NCBI GenBank assembly: GCA_011033025.1
Contig: WFMF01000011.1
Coordinates: forward strand, 496,001 to 560,000
Direction of reading: 5' to 3'
DNA: 64,000 bases
Source of the DNA: Beroe forskalii
Lineage: Eukaryota > Ctenophora > Nuda > Beroida > Beroidae
This document shows positions 13,701 through 22,900 of the stretch, piece by piece. Each line of letters begins with the position of its first letter. Position 1 is the first letter of the stretch. A program made the position numbers and the translations under genes. Under the pieces are notes generated by a model that made no database searches, was not told the DNA's origin, and worked only from the letters and a program-made list of their open reading frames with translations.

Positions 13701-16700
13701 CATGTGAAAGTCACGCTGAGCACCTATTAAAATTTCTAGGGTAGAGACGCAAAATTTCTCTTTAAACGCGCAAATAAAAAATTTTTGAAGGGAAATGTAC
13801 TTATTTTTCATGCATAGTACTTGCAATATGGAAATTTATCATATCAATAAACGAAAAAGATTTGAAAATCGTGGAAGAAAATGGAAAAAATCGAGCCGAT
13901 AATTTCGAATCTTTGTTTAAATTTTAAGTGGCAGGGTCGAGCGTGACTATTGATGTTTCCGTGAAACTAAAGTCCGATAAGGTATTTCACTAGCTTACGA
14001 CGGTGTTGCAGTATCATGTGACGCCGCACTTGATAGACTGCTCGAAACAGTTGGGTGTAACCAAATGAACCTGTTTTAAGCCGTTCCTACTTCCTAATCA
14101 GGTAATATCCTGATTCTAAACCATATTTTGTTCGATATTATCTGCCTCTCTCGAAGAAGTTTTTGTTTTTCAGCCTCAGCACTGCATAGTGAGTGCTCGT
14201 CTATTATTTCCCGCGTTTTTTATTTGCCAAAGTGTGACACTTACTTTCAAGTTAGTAACACGCATTGCTATTTATGAGGTTTCTCTGAATCTCATGGCGC
14301 GCGCATGCAGCCTAGCCGGCGCGCGCGCCCGGATATATCGAGGATCGAGCTGAGGCGCGCCCCAGGGCCGGAGGCATATTTTAATGTTTAAGGGCCATAT
14401 TAAGGGGGGAATTTTGCGGACGTAAAGGGGGAGGGGGGTATTTGGCCAAATGCGGACGTCCGCATTTATGAACATTTAGGTCAATTTGACTAGTTTTTTG
14501 CAAGAAAATAACCGATTTTTTTTTAGCTTTTTGACTTAAATTTTTGACATATTTGAGTCAAATAATAAATTAAATTATGTCACCATATTTGAGATTTTGA
14601 GAAAAAGGGTATAAAAATGAGGACACAAAAATGAGAGGGCCGTTGATTCATGTTGTGGGCGAGGGGGCAGGGAGGGTCTAAAGGAGCCAAAATTTTGCGG
14701 ACGTCCTTTATGGATGGCCTCTTAAATAAATTCACTAAAATGATCAACTCGTCGAGACGAATCGCGATCGAGTGCCAGCAAAAGCTAAGCTCTATCTCCT
14801 AGGAAATTTCGAATTCTGGACGCCATTTTCGCTGCGAGGCTTCGCTTCACATGGGCAGCGTTGTTCCTTGGACTCAAGATCACCATCAAAATGTTGGTAC
14901 GCCCTGGCCATCCTGGCCAACTCATATCTCAAATTCATGTTTACCAAAATAGGAGGGGTGAGCCCCGCCGCATAAAAGCCCCTCACCTAAATTAGCCCCC
15001 ATGAGGGCTATTTTACGCTGATAGCATGTTCCTATATTACCATTTCGCCCGCGTTCTTATGGAGCGACAAAATATAACGTATTTGTGAAGCAATTGTAAG
15101 TTTAATTTCAGCACTCCAAATGGTTAATGTTATGTTGATGGTTAGGCAGTTAGGCTTAAGGTTAGGTTTGAAACTAGGTTTAACTTTAGGAGTTTAAGGT
15201 CCATTAAAATACAGGTCCAGGTCTGCGAGGTCGTTTAAACTTGGGAGACTTTCCCAAGTTTGACGACGGAAAATGAGCAAAAAGCATTTAACTAAAAGTA
15301 AAAGTTCTTAAAATGCAGTACATTTGAATTCGCGGCGATTTCATTTGAATTCGCCGGAGTCCGCGGCGAACTCAGCCGATTTCTTTTCGGCAGACTTCGC
15401 CGCCAATTTAAAATCACACAGGGATATTCCTGTGTTCAACAAGTGCCCTTATTTCGACAAAACCCCAACTGGGACAAGGTCCTACCAGGAGAAACTCCCG
15501 TCTTTGAGCTACAGTGGAGCGTGTGGGACCGAATGACTGATGATGATAGCGAAAGAGGGGCGCTCAGATCGTTAGGAACTGACAGTCCCAGTGAGCTGCG
15601 TTGTTTTAATGCGTCAAAGCTAATAGGACAACTTTTATAATGAGCAGCTTGCGTTAGATATCGCACCGTCAAGCTGTCCTCCAGGTGTCTTGATGAACCT
15701 TGTCAAGGTAGCCCTCATTCTCAATATAGGTTGAAGTCGAATGAGGGCTTCCTCTCATCAGTGGAAACGATCTCTTTTCACTGAAGAAAGGGGCCCTTTC
15801 TTCATTGGAAAGGGTCTTTTGTCCTTTAGGATTGAGGGCCATTGGACAATCACCTCCTCGACAAAATTAGCTGAAAATGCTGTGATTGTATATGCGAAAT
15901 GAGATCCCTGCCTTCATTTCACTTTAATGTTCGCACGTTGGACTATGCAGGTGGCAATGCAATTATGTGCACTAGTCGGTTCCCGTCCTACGGACGGCGA
16001 ATGATGGCAGCCGCATGAGCTAACGGCCACATGTCCCTTTGACAGTGATTTGACCGTGCGAGTTTGGAGGGGAAATTTGAAAGTTTAATTTCTGCGAAAA
16101 AAAGCTTCCACGCCCCCAACGGTAACCCAATATTGCCGGCAATATTCTCAAAACCTTTACTCATCATAAGCAACTCCATATCGAAGGAATTTTGAAAAAA
16201 TTCGAAACTTTATTTTTTGCGAAAAAAGGGCGTGGCCCCACGCCCCTCAGGGTGACCCAATATTGTGGACAAAATTCTAAAAATTTCTATTCATCATAAG
16301 CAACTCGATAGCGAATGAATTTTGAAAAAATTCGAAACTTTAATTTTTGCGAAAAAAAGGGCGTGGCCCCCCACGCCCTTCAGGGTGAACCAATATTGTG
16401 GACAAAATTCTCAAAATTTCTATTCATCATAAGTAACTCGATGGCGAAGGAATTTTGAAAAAATTCGAAACTTTAATTTTTGCGAAAAAAAGGGCGTGGC
16501 CGCTCACGCCCTTCAGGGTGGCCGAAAAAATTTCTCAATATTTTTCTGATTTATTATAAAGTTTTTGCAACATGATGAAAAAAGAATTTCGATGCCTACT
16601 TGAAATCGGTATCGTTACCCAACCATACAACCATATTCCGTGGCTGCGGGCGCTTGCCAGCGCCCTGATATATATTAACAACACGCATTATATATAGTAA

Positions 16701-17087
16701 GATTCAGCAATTAAATAAAGCACAAACGCTAAACGGCTTTGTATTTCAGGCGTTCTCCTCCCCATTTTCTCTCATGAAGAGATATCTATATGATTATTCT
16801 AATAATGTTTTCATATCTTGAAATTGGGAAACTATAATCTACCCTCCCTTATTAAAACTTTAAAAGTTCTAAGTTATGTGAAATACGCGTTTCAGAAAGC
16901 TGCGGATATCACGGTTCCTATAATGGTAACGCAACGCATGAAGAGTGGTGAACGTTACAAAGTTCTGGGACTGAGACGAGGAACGGACGGAACACTCCAA
17001 TACCTGGTTGCATGGGAGGGCGTGAAAGCACCGGAACTCACACCACGACACATTCTCCAGAAAGGAGGGAGTGCTCGCAAGGCATGA
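1611..17087 (+). CDS. Unrecognised multi-exon gene, 3' part (zinc-ligand-rich segment and chromo-like C-terminus)
   Basis: Proposed exons are about 1611-1707, 1872-2065, 4660-4787, about 9829-9977, 10175-10238 and 16896-17087 (stop TGA), with AATAAA at 17321. The 1707/1872 and 2065/4660 joins keep phase, and 10238/16896 is phase 0 to phase 0. The joins into and out of the 9.8-kb exon do not keep phase in the frame that looks most protein-like, so an exon or a base may be missing. The product would have a CxxC...H...H segment, a proline-rich linker, a basic Lys/Gly/Ser stretch and a short beta-rich C-terminus resembling a chromo-type barrel (RYKVLGLRR, then QYLVAWEG). I do not recognise the family. 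A nuclear chromatin role is only a guess from the chromo-like tail. Upstream exons lie outside the window. Confidence 0.4.
1872..2065 (+). CDS. Candidate exon, 64 codons, unknown domain
   Basis: Acceptor CATTGCAG|ATG and donor TACAG|GTTAG bound a 194-nt exon open throughout in the frame starting MYHVTMTRYHGDFKLAMC. It contains further His and Cys residues that could complete a zinc site with the preceding exon. It ends in phase 2 and joins cleanly to 4660 to form an Arg codon. The family is not recognised. Confidence 0.5.
2290..2440. repeat. Direct repeat, two ~50-bp copies
   Basis: The motif CTTAGACTGATGCAATCGAT with similar flanks (agaactaa...gttcgc before, ggYaaRtcaa after) occurs twice, about 100 bp apart. 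It lies in the presumed intron and is non-coding. Confidence 0.7.
2966..3136. repeat. 57-bp tandem repeat, 3 copies
   Basis: Three near-identical 57-bp units (GTATTCTACCTAAAATATG...GAGGAACTTCATTATG). Since 57 is 19 codons, the plus frame stays open and repeats a 19-residue hydrophobic string. The preceding bases (ctaccttgcactggtattctacctaaa) recur at 48901 and 52253, so the unit belongs to a dispersed repeat. Coding is unlikely. Confidence 0.9.
3140..4650. other. Presumed intron, no feature
   Basis: AT-rich sequence without convincing exons. A short run of GATATCTGCA-type repeats lies at 4050-4083. Confidence 0.35.
4660..4787 (+). CDS. Candidate proline-rich exon
   Basis: Acceptor TTCCCAG|GTTGC and donor CCTCAG|GTGGGA. 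In the phase set by the previous exon it encodes a proline-rich linker (LLVTEPPTFPRVSLQPPLPP, then FVIDLSN). A second open frame is serine/threonine-rich, so the frame rests on phase continuity. The exon ends in phase 1. Confidence 0.45.
4846..4998. repeat. 17-bp minisatellite beside an exon
   Basis: About nine degenerate copies of GAGTGGAATGTAGTATC / GGAGTGGAATCTAGTTC, beginning about 60 bp after the donor of the exon ending at 4787. Confidence 0.88.
4983..5517. repeat. Diverged direct duplication (~160-bp copies)
   Basis: 4983-5150 (TGCTTCGAGCCCAGTCAGTC...aacccaatgcc...accccgtcagttt...taagacc) recurs at 5262-5517 with an internal insertion and shared gagtgaaatgc at its start. Only the second copy is interrupted by the extra roughly 90 bp. 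Non-coding. Confidence 0.8.
5520..9820. other. Long presumed intron or intergenic stretch
   Basis: About 4.3 kb of AT-rich sequence. Short ORFs here have no recognisable domains or splice context. The only feature I can support is the tRNA-like segment near 7.6 kb. Confidence 0.4.
7571..7649 (-). tRNA. tRNA-like sequence or tRNA-derived SINE head
   Basis: The minus strand reads GTAGCTCAATCGGTTAGCG (A-box-like) and ends GGTTCAAGCCCC (B-box-like) about 45 nt later. The D stem and T stem pair poorly (about 3 bp in the T stem). The middle forms an unusual long stem (TAGCGTGTCAG with CTGGCACGCTA) instead of a normal anticodon arm. I therefore favour a tRNA-derived SINE or pseudogene over a working tRNA and assign no anticodon. 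Confidence 0.5.
9829..9977 (+). CDS. Candidate exon with basic segment
   Basis: After the acceptor GGGCTGCAG the frame VDGSPPAEDF...HDLAIFKHVDYYGVKGR continues into a Lys/Gly/Ser-rich segment and reaches TAA in CGATAATAATG just before a GTACGA donor-like site at 9987. Phase does not match the preceding exon (phase 1) or the following one (needs phase 2). Either a weak donor (GATGC|GTTACA), a missed exon or a base error is involved. An alternative acceptor (CTGAG|GACTT) keeps phase but yields unlikely protein. Confidence 0.35.
10175..10238 (+). CDS. Candidate short lysine-rich exon
   Basis: Acceptor TTTTCCGCAG|G and donor CTTACG|GTGAGA. The frame SGEPKNKRHKPSGEASEDLT ends in phase 0 and joins in frame to the chromo-like exon at 16896. 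The basic KNKRHK cluster could be part of a nuclear localisation signal. Confidence 0.45.
10240..13670. other. Presumed intron, no gene seen
   Basis: No convincing exons. A small palindromic cluster of ACACACTAAT / ATTAGTGTGC occurs at 12870-12912. 13200-13560 is homopurine/homopyrimidine-rich simple sequence. Confidence 0.35.
13676..13983. mobile_element. MITE with TTATCGGACAT terminal inverted repeats, copy 1
   Basis: The left end reads CTTATCGGACATAATGATCA and the right end, reverse-complemented, starts CCTTATCGGACTTTAGTTTC. Both continue towards CACGG and GTCACGCT. The element is about 308 bp with no coding potential. A relative lies at 33070-33389. Target duplication is unclear. Confidence 0.7.
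13990..16050. other. Presumed intron with GC-rich and low-complexity patches
   Basis: 14285-14370 is rich in GCGCGC alternation. 14390-14480 and 14640-14720 repeat GCGGACGTCC-type and G-rich runs. An open frame at 15443-15640 (FRQNPNWDKVLPG...LQWSVWDRM) looks faintly protein-like but has no splice sites I trust. Confidence 0.35.
16060..16545. repeat. ~130-bp tandem repeat, 4 copies, each with a hairpin
   Basis: Four degenerate units contain AATTTTGAAAAAATTCGAAA, TTTGCGAAAAAAAGG, a GGGCGTGGCC...CACGCCC hairpin, CAGGGTGACCCAATATTGT and TCATCATAAGCAACTCGAT. The first copy (about 16060-16190) is the most diverged. Confidence 0.88.
16896..17087 (+). CDS. Terminal exon, chromo-like segment
   Basis: After the acceptor CGCGTTTCAG the frame encodes 63 residues ending in TGA. 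The core RYKVLGLRRGTDGTLQYLVA, then WEGV, has the alternating beta pattern and Trp/Glu-Gly of chromodomain-type barrels, but the usual second aromatic positions are not clear. The C-terminus RHILQKGGSARKA is basic. It is the most coding-like piece of the plus-strand gene. The true relationship needs a profile search. Confidence 0.55.
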   Translation, partial: KAADITVPIMVTQRMKSGERYKVLGLRRGTDGTLQYLVAWEGVKAPELTPRHILQKGGSARKA

Positions 17088-17320
17088 CTCGAGGTGGGAT
17101 ATTTGATTAATGTGCACTATACGAAGTACTACAGAACTACAGTAGCAAGTTGCCGTGTTTAATTGCGGTAGTTTTTGTGAAGCCGTGAGTGGTCGCAGCT
17201 AGTCTGCTTTCTATAGTGGAACCCCTAGTCGGATACTGTGTCATGTGGTGTCCTGTTCCCTATAAATGTCTACTTTACGCGAGCACTGCAAATTGCAATA
17301 GTTTAAAAGCAAGCATTCGC

Positions 17321-17326
17321 AATAAA
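17321..17326 (+). terminator. Polyadenylation signal AATAAA
   Basis: Canonical AATAAA 234 bp after the TGA at 17085-17087, in the right orientation to end the plus-strand gene. Confidence 0.55.
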
Positions 17327-17329
17327 GTC

Positions 17330-19840
17330 AATCTTTAACGTCAATCGTCAACGTCAATACCTCGAGAACTGAACTTTTTTTCCAGAATTCAATAACGTTA
17401 CTGGATAGCCTCCTTAATATAATGGCGTAATGTCTCTCTCACTATCAAGGTTACCTTATTGCAGGGAATTAAGTACTCAGTAAATTAATAAGCCAGACAT
17501 TTTATTAAGCACCATGAAATTAGGCCCTTTTGAGAGATCTGATGCTTAATTACATGTTGGCTTAATTTCATGTAGACTGAATTTCAGGTAGACTGAATCC
17601 CATGTATACTTAATGCACTTTTTTCATAATTTATTAGAATAAAGCACAATTTTTTAAGTCCTTTACAAACTTTAAAACATTTTTACGCTGCATTAATCAA
17701 GGCATTGGACCTATCTTAATCAGCGAAATGAAGCTTTCTGTACTTTCATTGTCAAATTTATCATCGTATTAATCGAAGTAAAATATCGGAAATTTTATGC
17801 GATGTAAAAATCGCAGAATTATTCGAGAATAAAGGCATACAAAAATTAAATCAGCATGTAATAAGTATCTTGAAACTAAGGCATTGGTGCATGATATTGA
17901 TAAGTTTCTGGGTGCTTAATTTCCGGCGATTGAGTATATCGCGATATGGGTTAATCAATATTATTAATATCGTTAATATTATTATATATTATTTAATAGT
18001 CCCCCACCTGGAGCTGTAGTCAGTAACCCTGCTATGAATTTATATCTCGTTATTATAATATAATTGATTCGAACAATCTCAAATAATCTCATATATAGTT
18101 GGGAATAGGAATTAAGAACTTACTAACTTGCTAAGTTACTAAACCAGTCTCATTCAACTTGAAGTGTGTTCCACACTGTGAAAGAAGTCGCTTTTCTAAT
18201 TTAGATAAATGAAGATAAATAAGTCGGTTGTCTCTAATTTTGGATCAAAAAATTTGCAGAATTCGCCCATAATAGTTTCAAATGCTGAGTTTTGCAGCAT
18301 TTGAAAGTATCATAAATTAGTAATTAGGAATTAATGAGAATGTTGAGGCTCTTAAGTGACAAAAGTTAAATTTTGTTACTACAAAATTTGCAAATCTTAA
18401 TTTTGATTTGTTTTTTCAAACTTGTGATAATTAATATCTAACCTAACTTGTTGAGAACTTTTAACAATACTTACCATTTCATATTTTCGTTTATGTTCAA
18501 CTAAATACCATAAACGTTTAGAATAATTCAAAGCAATTTGCTCAACTATGATAGTGCTATATAACTGTCAAGGATCAGATCAAATTCACCACGATGCGTA
18601 GGTTGCCAAAGATATTGGCAAAATAATTCAAGAATTTAGTTGCTGCGATAGGTATTTTAAACGAACGGGTCAAATATTTCGTGTGTATTCGACAGCACTG
18701 GGATTGTCGCTATTTCAAGAGAAAATAATGCAAGAATCGGGTGGGCGACATCTCATCTCACGACATCCTGACCCTGACCCTTACCCTAACCCTAACGGCT
18801 GACCCTAACCTTTGCATAGAGCTGACATATTGCGAGATAAAGTGTCGTGAGATGAAATGTCCGTTCCCCGCAAGAATCATGATCCTTGACTTTAGCCTCA
18901 TAAATTTGATCCTTTTTTTATTATTTTTATAATTTTACTGATGTTAAGTTATTGGAGTGAGGGCAAACTAAACTAAACAAGGAAGAGGTGGAAGTTATGT
19001 AACTTATTTATCTTATATATTGTTAGATATATATCACATTTTCAACTATTTTTAGCGTTAAAATAAATGTATTTACTTTGATTAGAGTATGAAACTCATC
19101 AAACACAAACTCGAAAATAATTTGTCAGTGGAAAAGTTGGAGCCATTTTATTTAAACCATTGCACGGGTGACTCAAGAATTTGAAAATAACTCTTTAATT
19201 TCCACGCGTTACCCAGTGGCGTATGGGTGCGTGCGTTTTATACTGTTATACTGTTATACTGACTTAATTGAATTATATAACCACGTCACGATTCGTCCAA
19301 CGAAATTAGGAAATTTCAAAATGCTGCTAAATTCCTTGCTGTTACGAATTTTATGTTATACTGACTAAACTGTATATAACCATTAACCAGTGACCTCGTA
19401 CGTACACGGTAAGTGCGATTTGGAAATTTCAAAATTATGCTAACTTCTCACCGTCTCGACTTTAATGTAATAATTTCCCAACCAACTACCCCTTTCCCAA
19501 CGAAAAGAAGGAAGAAACAGTGGTTAAATTCGTGATATATTTGCTGATAAGTACATTTCACATGATAACGTTCAATATCACATCCAAAAAAATAAATTGA
19601 ACAAAAAAGTTAACAAATAAACGAAAAGAAAATAAGGCTTTTTCCAAGTAAAGAGTAAAGGCATATTTTCCCGTAATCACTATAACTGCAAAACTACGGT
19701 GCACTCCGAAGTGTAAAAAGCCTCATATATATAATATTTCCGGTCACAAAACTGACCCACTTTAACATCTCACTAGTCACTATATGCCTATTGCCTATAT
19801 AGTCACTACAGCTCACTATATAGCCACTACATATATTGCA
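17330..19840. other. Convergent intergenic region
   Basis: AT-rich spacer between the 3' end of the plus-strand gene and the 3' end of the minus-strand C2 gene. Only the hairpin with telomere-like repeats near 18.8 kb stands out. Confidence 0.45.
18745..18863. repeat. Inverted repeat enclosing telomere-like CCCTAA repeats
   Basis: Arms GACATCTCATCTCACGACA (about 18747-18765) and the near-perfect complement TGTCGTGAGATGAAATGTC (about 18843-18861) flank an 80-bp loop. In the loop, 18770-18810 reads as variant and canonical CCCTGA/CCCTTA/CCCTAA units. It may be a small foldback element or a healed break. Confidence 0.75.
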
Positions 19841-19846
19841 ATTATG

Positions 19847-19972
19847 TTATGCAACCACAATAATGTCCTTGAATACGATGGAGAAGGTAATGGAGCCCAC
19901 GTCCTTGCCGCTGTACTTCATATATACGTTCTGTTTCGTCAGGACTTCCTCTTCCGCAGGATTAAATGAACC
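19847..19972 (-). CDS. C2-domain gene, last exon
   Basis: Acceptor TCTTGCAG|GGTTCA, 41 codons plus TAA (19847-19849). It encodes the acidic PAEEEVLTKQ loop and the last C2 strands (GKDVGSITFSIVF), ending IIVVA. Phase 0 agrees with the preceding donor TTCG|GTAAGT. Confidence 0.75.
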   Translation of the reverse strand, partial: GSFNPAEEEVLTKQNVYMKYSGKDVGSITFSIVFKDIIVVA

Positions 19973-22900
19973 CTGCAAGATTAGACTACGTAACCCTTAT
20001 TATATGCTTCACATGAAACCTTGAGAACTGGGAGGTTCATTTAAACTAGGAAAATTCAAAAAGCTCAGCTCGCTGTAGAACAATACTCTCCATTTTCTGT
20101 AGCGGAAAATGGAGGTCACAGTTATTATAACAGAATCGCCAATCCATTCTACTTATAGGGGAGTTGTCACATAATACGTCATCACTCGAAGGAAGGAGGG
20201 GGTTTACATTTTACAATTCCATTGGGGGGGGGTCAGAAAATAATGACAAATGCTGACACGGGGGGGGAAGGTTTTCGTGTTTTTGTTGTTTCTGATAGAG
20301 ATTTTGCATGGGCTCCTAGTTTTCTGGTATCCTCCTTTATGAGAAACAACGAAAAGCCGAGAATCGACCTCGACCCCGAGGTTTACGTACTTTCTTTCGA
20401 TTACTTAGAGTTTGACTACGAGTTCAACTTGACTTACCGAACCAATAGCATCATCTTTTGTAATGGTGTCCTGGTCCATCAAATCAAAGTTGAACTTGCA
20501 GGACAGTTGTGAGTTAGAATAGGTATATATCTGCAGTGAAGTCATTGAAGTCCCTGCGAGACACAAGTATAATAGGGGTTCACAACTCATTTACATACGC
20601 AAATCCATCTTCCGTTACTATCGATAAATAGCAGTAGAGCAGTAGCACATAATATAGAAATCGTGACTGAAACTATATCGAAAGTATTAAATTTAATCTC
20701 AGTCTGGATCACTAAATACTTAAACGTATAATGCAAGTGTCAGACAACATCCCATTATAGATATCGCATATATTCTTGGTAATATCGGCACTCACTTGAT
20801 CGACCGGGGATCTACGCCTTCCTTGGCTTTGATTATGAACTGCTGATTCACCTCGGCAGAGGTGGCGTCTTCCACGGGGGTCGTTTTACCAATCAGTTGA
20901 GCATTTGCATAAATCTGCGAGACAATAGGGTGGATATTCAATCATCATTGCATGCAGTGTTTAAAGCATTTTATGGGTTGGATAATTCTTCATTTAAAGG
21001 GGTTCTCTGCTCCAGAAAAAGTGCTATTTTTCATGATCCAATTTATTAATTATTTCTGTAACAATAATCAATAATCATGGTGAAATTCCCATGTTTCTAG
21101 GTGCCTCCTATCGCGAGATATCGCACCTTTATGTTACGGCGCGATGACGTCACTACTGCACCAGACCGCAACTGACTGCTATGCGCTATTAAAATACGTG
21201 ATAAAATTGGTATTTCCCATTACTTTTATTGTTTGATTCACTTTTAGTTTTCTTATTTTCTTTTAAATGATTTTTTGCTGATTAGATATGTTAGTTAATT
21301 GATACACTCAACTATTTATGCATTCATTTTGGGACAATAGGATGGGAAATGAGCCCATCTTGCCTGCAGTAAATTATGACAGTTTTCATTGTGAAATCAG
21401 TACTTTAAGGCATCAGCTAACTCCGAGATACCTTCACTCACCCCCTTATTTGATCTGACTTCAGTTCATTCTGGAAGAGAAACTCGTCACTCTTCAGTAG
21501 CGATTTACTCTAAGTTCCTTCTTACCGTAATACCGGTCGACCAGTTCAATTATATTTTGACAACTGTTCAGTCCGACTAAAATTCACTTTTTAACAAGTT
21601 TTGACAAGTTTCAGTTCTGAAAAGAGTGCAATGTAGGACATGTCCTCTCTAACACCAAAACTCTGGCTCATGAACTCGTGAAAATAGTCCCGGTTTAAAC
21701 AAGTTTTATACTCTGACACAAGTCCACTCCGGTCTAATCTTACCGACTATAGTACATGTTCACTCTGATCTATATTAATTCCCATTCTAGCCGATTCCGA
21801 AGTAGGTTCACTGTTTCTTCTAACACCAGTTCACTCTAACAACAGTAAACGATCGAGTTCAAGTTCTTAGCCGAGGCCGAGTTTGCGTTGTTTTCTGACT
21901 GACGCCAGTCTACTCCAACATCAATTCAATCTGACACTAGTCCGGATTCAAACAACAGCTCAGTGATCACTCGGACACCAATTCACTGATCACTCTGACA
22001 CCATTCCTGTTTCCAACATCAGTTCAGTGTTGGACTTCCGACTGGTGCCAGAGTGAATAAGTGTGAGTGACTCTGACACTAATTTACCCTGACACCAGTC
22101 TGGATTCCAACAACCTTCAGTGTTCACTCAGTTGCTTTGACAACAGTTCACTCTGACTCAAGTCCGGATTTCAACAAGCGATCAGTGTTCACTCAAATGA
22201 CAAAAGTTCATTTTGACACCAGTCTGGATTCCAACAACCATTCAAACAAGAGTGTAAACTCTGACAACAGTTCCCTCTAACATCAGTCCGGAATCTGGAT
22301 TCCAGCAACAGTTCATAAGACTATTTGGTTTACTCTGATATCTTTTCACTGTTCATTGTCCATGTAAAAGTGCGTTACTATACCTATGTTAATATTACTG
22401 TGAATATGCATTATGATTTGCACGTAGTAATAGTATCAATTATCATATTTAGTCAATCATGATGAATAAAACCGCTTCAAAATGTATAATTTGGAAAATC
22501 ATCCAAAACCTAATGTGAAAGTAGTAAATTCCGTCCATGAACTAGGATGAAATACTATATAGGCATGCTAAAAGCTTAACAATTTCACCAGATTTCACAC
22601 CTATTTCCCACTACAATAGTACAATAAGCTGTTTCACCTGTAATATAACTCTGCGCGACAACATGTTGGTGCTGGAGTGACGTCATCGCGCTAAATTTTT
22701 AAACCGCAATAACTCGCGAAATAATAAAGATAGAGGGATGGGGATTTCAACATTTTATTACGTGTAAGGTGAGATATGATAAAATCACAATGATTTCAAT
22801 TTCATATAAAGTCAATTCTATACCAGAGAACCCCTTTAAAAGCATAAAAAACCTATTAGTGGTTTAATGGTGTATTACTTTAATATATTCACATACGGTT

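Noticed and set aside
15443-15640. Possible exon with a tryptophan-rich protein-like frame
   Set aside because: No credible splice sites or partner exons, and three frames are open here, so coding cannot be separated from chance.
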